DNA of 19,019 nt. Origin: Bacteroidaceae bacterium. Lineage in GTDB: Bacteria; Bacteroidota; Bacteroidia; Bacteroidales; Bacteroidaceae. Within the stretch, counting starts at the first letter, position 1. Each line of letters opens with the position of its first letter. Below the pieces are notes generated by a model, which was not told where the DNA came from, did no database searches, and saw only the letters and a program-made list of their open reading frames with translations. The stretch covers positions 1 to 19,019 of the forward strand of contig CAAGHW010000113.1 of the NCBI GenBank assembly GCA_900769765.1. Direction: 5' to 3'. The position numbers were made by a program, and so were the translations under genes. Shown here piece by piece: positions 15,664 through 19,019 of the stretch.

Positions 15664-15717
15664 TAAAAAAAAATCAACAGCACCACACCATTCTGTTTTT
15701 TTGTGCAACACTGTTGA
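15664..15717 (-). terminator. Probable terminator after the PH-like membrane protein
   Basis: TCAACAG (15674-15680) and CTGTTGA (15711-15717) can pair. Read on the minus strand the structure ends in a long T-run (the A-run 15664-15673). The loop is about 30 bases and only partly structured. It would end the TlpA copy 2/PH-like transcript before the TlpA copy 1 promoter. Confidence 0.4.
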
Positions 15718-15755
15718 AATATATAAATACAAGGAAGTATGTTTTACATCTGCTT

Positions 15756-16331
15756 CTAATAGAAAACATAATAAAGCAATATTAAAAACAAGACAGACAA
15801 AATAACTACCGTAACAATTACTCTTTGTTTACGGAAGGTCGTAGCATTAATTTTCAAAACCTCAGCAATCCTCTTTACACTATACCTGGTCCAAGTAAGT
15901 AATATCGGAATTTCCGCTCCTTTTTTTGGAACGACAATCAGATAGGTTTTACCAGCACGAGGAGAGTATGTTTCGTAAAAACAATAAAACCTTACTTTTT
16001 TCCTTTCAATAAAACCTCTTTCTCCACCAATAAGCCAATGCACACGCTTATTAGTTATCAGCACTTTATCTTTCAAATTACGACATAATGTTTTCATGCA
16101 AAAACACAATGCTGCAAATATAAAGCACAATTCAAGTATCAATAGCAGGAGTGTTGCAACAGGAGCACTCCTGAAATCTGAAATCGCCACACACAGAATA
16201 GTGAACACGAGGCCTACACTCATAAATCCGACGCACAGCAATGCAAAACGTGGCAAAAGACCTCTACCGGTACCATACAAAACTTTCTCGTCCGGAAATA
16301 ATTCTATTTTCTTACAATTTCCATTTTCCAT
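15756..16331 (-). CDS. Membrane protein with bacterial PH-like domain (hypothetical)
   Basis: 191 residues with no signal peptide. Two membrane helices lie at about 27-50 and 57-79 and a third at 170-190. Between them is a soluble stretch at about 84-165 with VLITNKRVHWL (90-100), which resembles the ITNxR signature of bacterial PH-like (YdbS/bPH2-type) domains, followed by beta-strand-like segments (KVRFYCFYE, TYLIVVPKKG). Its function is unknown. It starts 47 bases after the stop of TlpA-like copy 2 with no promoter box seen between them, so it is probably its second cistron. It splits the two TlpA paralogs. The AT-rich 3' flank and Lys/Arg-rich loops fit an inner-membrane protein. It could be a lineage-specific envelope protein. 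Confidence 0.75.
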   Translation of the reverse strand: MENGNCKKIELFPDEKVLYGTGRGLLPRFALLCVGFMSVGLVFTILCVAISDFRSAPVATLLLLILELCFIFAALCFCMKTLCRNLKDKVLITNKRVHWLIGGERGFIERKKVRFYCFYETYSPRAGKTYLIVVPKKGAEIPILLTWTRYSVKRIAEVLKINATTFRKQRVIVTVVILSVLFLILLYYVFY

Positions 16332-16378
16332 AGCAAATTCAAATCAACTGCAGTAAAATAATTAGAACCGTATTAATA

Positions 16379-17500
16379 TCATTCAAGGCAACTCTTCACC
16401 GCAGCTACGAGCTCCTCGCCAAGCATTCCGCGTTTGAGGATTGTTCCGTCGGGAGCAAAAAGGATTGTATGCGGGATTGTCTCGACATTGTACAGTCTCA
16501 CAGCATTATCCTTATTGTCCTTAGGCACGAATATCTGCGGATAATCTATGCCGAGATTGGCAACTGTCTCCTTGAAACGTTCTTCGACATCGCTGATGTT
16601 TATTCCGACAACCATAAACTTTTCGCCAAGATATTTTTTGTTCACGGCTATGAGATTCGGCATCTCCTCTTTGCAAGGTCCGCACCACGAAGCCCAGAAA
16701 TCGACAAGAACATATTTGCCGTTGCCCACATAGTCGGACAATTTTGACTCGGAGCCATCGGCTGCATAGGCAGTGAAATCAATGAACATTTTGCCGGGTT
16801 GGGTAACTTCGCGATGATAAAGACTGCTACCCAAGTCAACCAAAGGACCCAAGCCGGCTGCGTATTTCATTGTTGAAATTACGGAATCGAGTTCACTGTA
16901 TGTTGTGTACAAATCGCGCGCTATGATTGCAAGGAAATATGCTCCGAACATATTATCCTTATTCTCATCAATGGTTTTACGGTACAGATTGTCAAGAGCA
17001 TCAATTTCGGGTTGCAGCATAGAGTCTATTTTCTCTTGCGCCACACCTGCCTGCTGCAACTCCATTGCCTTCTCGCCGATGGAGGCATTCACGTTCTTTG
17101 CATAGGCGTTCAATGCCGCATATTGCTCATTGTAGCCACCGTTATCCTTCACCACTGCAGGACGGACTGTCAAATCCACCTGTGCTTTTGTTTCCTTATC
17201 AACAATAATAGTAGCCCTAATACCTTTTATACGGTTTACTATAACGTCCAGGACCGCTGGTGCATCAAGCGCACCTTCGAACACGAAAGCACTGTCGGCA
17301 ACAACACAAGAGTCTATACACTCTTCGCTATTCTTATCAAAAAGATAGACTGTTTCGCCATTATAACTGCTATCTACCACGCACGAGATAGTATAGTTTG
17401 AAGAGACATCTTCGTTCTCCTTAACCGGCTCGGGATAAAACAGCGCACCGACAATCACAATGATTGAGAGAATCAAAAGCAATAATGAAATCTTTTTCAT
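16379..17500 (-). CDS. TlpA/ResA-like thioredoxin with DUF4369-like N-domain, copy 2 (membrane-anchored)
   Basis: 373 residues. The N-terminus KKISLLLLILSIIVIVGALF is a strong hydrophobic segment without a good cleavage site (next YPEPVKENE), so this copy may stay anchored in the inner membrane and face the periplasm. A DUF4369-like beta domain covers about 35-115 and a helical segment 120-230. The thioredoxin domain at 237-373 has C273 and C276 in WCGPC and the cis-proline in TIPHTILF. The N-domain has extra cysteines (C40, C61, C65) absent from copy 1, perhaps redox-active themselves. It is expressed from a consensus promoter divergent from rplS. The partner protein is unknown. Confidence 0.93.
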   Translation of the reverse strand: MKKISLLLLILSIIVIVGALFYPEPVKENEDVSSNYTISCVVDSSYNGETVYLFDKNSEECIDSCVVADSAFVFEGALDAPAVLDVIVNRIKGIRATIIVDKETKAQVDLTVRPAVVKDNGGYNEQYAALNAYAKNVNASIGEKAMELQQAGVAQEKIDSMLQPEIDALDNLYRKTIDENKDNMFGAYFLAIIARDLYTTYSELDSVISTMKYAAGLGPLVDLGSSLYHREVTQPGKMFIDFTAYAADGSESKLSDYVGNGKYVLVDFWASWCGPCKEEMPNLIAVNKKYLGEKFMVVGINISDVEERFKETVANLGIDYPQIFVPKDNKDNAVRLYNVETIPHTILFAPDGTILKRGMLGEELVAAVKSCLE

Positions 17501-17519
17501 AGTATCTTTATTTTGCCGA

Positions 17520-17551
17520 CAAAAGTAGTGTTTATAGCTCTAAAATGCAAT
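17520..17551 (-). promoter_or_regulatory. Promoter of TlpA-like copy 2
   Basis: On the minus strand TACTTTTG (17527-17520) matches TAnnTTTG and TTG (17550-17548) lies 20 bases upstream. The leader to ATG 17500 is only about 17 bases. Confidence 0.6.
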
Positions 17552-17575
17552 TTTGAAGCAAAATAAAGAGCAACA

Positions 17576-17607
17576 TTTGGTAAAACAAGAAATTTGGAGT
17601 ATCTTTG
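17576..17607 (+). promoter_or_regulatory. Consensus promoter of rplS
   Basis: TTTG (17576-17579), 20 bases, then TATCTTTG (17600-17607): a full match to the Bacteroidetes -33/-7 promoter. Its -33 element lies only 25 bases from that of the divergent TlpA-like gene. Confidence 0.75.
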
Positions 17608-17610
17608 CCC

Positions 17611-17691
17611 CGCTTTCGGCGTAATCGCTGTCAAGGAAGAGTAACTTGATATGTTGCGCATGAATGATTGAACAATTTAACAAATCAAAAA
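17611..17691 (+). promoter_or_regulatory. rplS 5' leader
   Basis: About 80 untranslated bases lie between the predicted start of transcription and ATG 17692. A small hairpin (CCG-CTTT-CGG, 17610-17619) sits at the very start, and the last 20 bases are A/T-rich. Ribosomal protein leaders often carry autoregulatory structure, but I could not recognise a known one. Confidence 0.3.
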
Positions 17692-18042
17692 ATGGATTTA
17701 ATTAAAATTGCTAAAGAAGCATTTGCTACTGACGTAAAGCGTGAAATGGAGTTTCACCCAGGTGATACTATCACAGTAGCTTACAAAATCATCGAGGGAA
17801 CAAAAGAGCGTATCCAGTTGTATCGTGGTGTTGTTATCCGTATCAGCGGTCACGGTAACGAGAAGCGTTTCACAGTACGTAAGATGTCAGGTACTGTAGG
17901 CGTTGAGCGTATCTTCCCATTGAACTCACCTGCTATCGACAGCATCACTGTCAACAAGCGTGGTCGTGTTCGTCGTGCTAAACTTTACTACTTGCGTGCT
18001 CTTACAGGTAAGAAGGCTCGTATTAAAGAGATTAAAGCGTAA
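17692..18042 (+). CDS. rplS: 50S ribosomal protein L19
   Basis: 116 residues from ATG 17692 (MDLIKIAKEAFATDVKREME). An upstream in-frame TTG at 17668 would add eight residues not typical of L19. Family signatures include FHPGDTITVAYKI, IQLYRGVVIRISGHG, KRFTVRKMSGTVGVERIFPL and the basic end RRAKLYYLRALTGKKARIKE. L19 sits at the 30S-50S interface of the ribosome. The length and the FPLNSPAIDSI motif match Bacteroidetes orthologs. It is a single-gene transcript: own promoter before it and a strong terminator 18 bases after it. Confidence 0.98.
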   Translation: MDLIKIAKEAFATDVKREMEFHPGDTITVAYKIIEGTKERIQLYRGVVIRISGHGNEKRFTVRKMSGTVGVERIFPLNSPAIDSITVNKRGRVRRAKLYYLRALTGKKARIKEIKA

Positions 18043-18060
18043 GCATACCAACGAAGGTTT

Positions 18061-18102
18061 TAAAATAAAGGCTGCAACCGAACGGTTGCAGCCTTTATTT
18101 TA
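18061..18102 (+). terminator. Long perfect hairpin terminator after rplS (bidirectional)
   Basis: Twenty bases (18061-18080) are exactly complementary to 18083-18102 with only AA between them; the stem core is AAGGCTGCAACCG. The A/T-rich base of the stem supplies T-tracts on both strands. Confidence 0.9.
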
Positions 18103-18123
18103 ACCGGTACTTTGTACAATCAT

Positions 18124-18156
18124 ACAAAAAAAGCGCGTGCCGACACCGGCACGCGC
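18124..18156 (-). terminator. Terminator after malate dehydrogenase
   Basis: GCGCGTGCCG (18133-18142) and CGGCACGCGC (18147-18156) form a GC-rich perfect 10-base stem with loop ACAC. On the minus strand it is followed by a seven-T run (18132-18126), 23 bases after the mdh stop. Confidence 0.9.
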
Positions 18157-18179
18157 GAATATTTTCCAACAGGATTATA

Positions 18180-19019
18180 TTAGAGGTTTGGATTGATTGA
18201 GCTCCACTCTGAAACAGCAGGAACGATGTTCAAAGTAACAAGCTCGTCACGCATCTTGCAGAGGTGCTCGTAGCTTGCGTCGAGCTTAGCGAGTTCCTCA
18301 GGTGTACCTACCGGCATCTTGTATGAGCAACCATTAGCATCGAGAACTGTATCCATAGCCATCATGATGTGGTTGTACTTCTCGTTTGATACATATGTAC
18401 CTGCAGGGAAACGGAATTTCTCACCACCCATAACCGAACGGATCATCTCAACAGAGAGATATGAAGGGCTCTGGAATGAAGAACGGCCACGAAGCTTGAT
18501 GATAGCTGCACCACCCTGTGTAACGTCTTTCTTCATCTGCTCCCACTCCTCTTCGGGGAACTCTGCTGTGCCGATGATGTCTGTCAATGGCTTGCCGGCA
18601 ATCTTTACAGCGCTACCGAATACAGCCATCTGCTCACCGTGACCACCGTAAGTTGCACAACCTGTAACCTCGTTCATCATTACACCGAACTTCTTTGCAA
18701 GAGCGTTCTGCAAACGTGTTGAGTCGAGACCTGCAAGTGTTGTAACCTGACCAGGTTTCAAACCTGAGTAAAGCAATGTTACAAGACCTGTCAAATCGGC
18801 AGGGTTGAAGATGATGACAACGTGCTTTACATCAGGGCAGTATGTCTTGATGTTCTTACCGAGTTCCTCGGCAATCTTACAGTTACCTGCAAGAAGGTCC
18901 TCACGTGTCATACCCTCCTTACGTGGAGCACCACCTGAAGAGATGATATATTTTGCATCTTTGAATGCCTCTGCAACATCTGTTGTTGCTGTAATATTCA
19001 CTTCGTCGAAACCGCTCTG
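18180..19019 (-). CDS. mdh: Malate dehydrogenase (N-terminus outside the window)
   Basis: 279 residues are visible, running in frame to the window edge; about 50 N-terminal residues including the NAD-binding glycine motif are missing. GTG 19001 is inside the gene, not its start: the six upstream codons (QSGFDE) continue the family sequence. In visible numbering, substrate-binding Arg33 and Arg39 lie in PRKEGMTRED, N72 in FNPADLTG, R102 in DSTRLQN and catalytic His127 in YGGHGEQM. The long RGRSSFQSPSYLSVEMI segment and the ending NPNL are typical of Bacteroidetes MDH. It interconverts malate and oxaloacetate with NAD in the cytoplasm, here probably in the reductive branch leading to succinate. 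It converges on rplS. Confidence 0.97.
   Translation of the reverse strand, partial: QSGFDEVNITATTDVAEAFKDAKYIISSGGAPRKEGMTREDLLAGNCKIAEELGKNIKTYCPDVKHVVIIFNPADLTGLVTLLYSGLKPGQVTTLAGLDSTRLQNALAKKFGVMMNEVTGCATYGGHGEQMAVFGSAVKIAGKPLTDIIGTAEFPEEEWEQMKKDVTQGGAAIIKLRGRSSFQSPSYLSVEMIRSVMGGEKFRFPAGTYVSNEKYNHIMMAMDTVLDANGCSYKMPVGTPEELAKLDASYEHLCKMRDELVTLNIVPAVSEWSSINPNL

Noticed and set aside
16379..17500. TlpA-like copy 2 as a lipoprotein
   Set aside because: There is no cysteine after the hydrophobic N-terminus (first Cys is at 40), so a membrane anchor or slow-cleaved signal is more likely.

Overview
This window looks like a chromosomal segment of an anaerobic gut- or oral-type member of the Bacteroidales, Prevotella-like in flavour. 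The evidence is a Bacteroidetes-type rplS and malate dehydrogenase, promoters of the TAnnTTTG (-7) / TTTG (-33) type instead of sigma70 boxes, few Shine-Dalgarno sequences, a TonB-dependent receptor with a lipoprotein partner, PorT-like and DUF4369/TlpA proteins, and GH95 enzymes whose C-terminus has the YDIQGRRV-type tail common in Prevotella. Genus assignment is inference. Most genes lie on the minus strand. No gap between genes exceeds about 210 bases, and I saw no tRNA, rRNA, insertion sequence or CRISPR array.

Region 1 (1-6990, minus): two tandem paralogous secreted GH95 family glycosidases (alpha-L-fucosidase/alpha-L-galactosidase type), each with N-terminal lectin-like modules. The upstream copy (3072-6791) is complete. 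The downstream copy (1-2934) runs off the window and lacks about the last 240 residues, including the region of the catalytic Asp. Each copy has its own promoter, and a strong hairpin terminator separates them.

Region 2 (6991-12640, minus): a likely operon of TonB-dependent receptor, small calycin-like lipoprotein and secreted GH123-like (DUF4091) glycosidase, with 5 bp and ATGA-overlap junctions, followed by a flavodiiron protein that may be co-transcribed. The operon promoter is overlaid by a perfect 10-bp-arm inverted repeat on the -7 box and a second inverted repeat at the -33 box. There is no SusD, so this is not a canonical polysaccharide utilisation locus. I regard it as the best candidate for an undescribed uptake or processing system in the window.

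Region 3 (12678-14541): a minus-strand pair, PorT-like outer-membrane barrel then YqiA-like alpha/beta hydrolase. Divergent from it is a plus-strand 2[4Fe-4S] ferredoxin, followed by a hairpin and a 30-residue membrane microprotein ORF that was too short for ordinary gene calling.

Region 4 (14542-17551, minus): two TlpA/ResA-like periplasmic thioredoxin paralogs with N-terminal DUF4369-like domains, flanking a three-helix membrane protein with a bacterial PH-like domain.

Region 5 (17576-19019): rplS on plus, from a consensus promoter divergent from the second TlpA gene, converging on malate dehydrogenase (minus, 5' end outside the window). Two strong hairpin terminators lie between them.

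Together the genes suggest a glycan-foraging anaerobe with fucosidase and hexosaminidase-like activities, plus oxygen/NO detoxification and envelope redox functions beside housekeeping genes.
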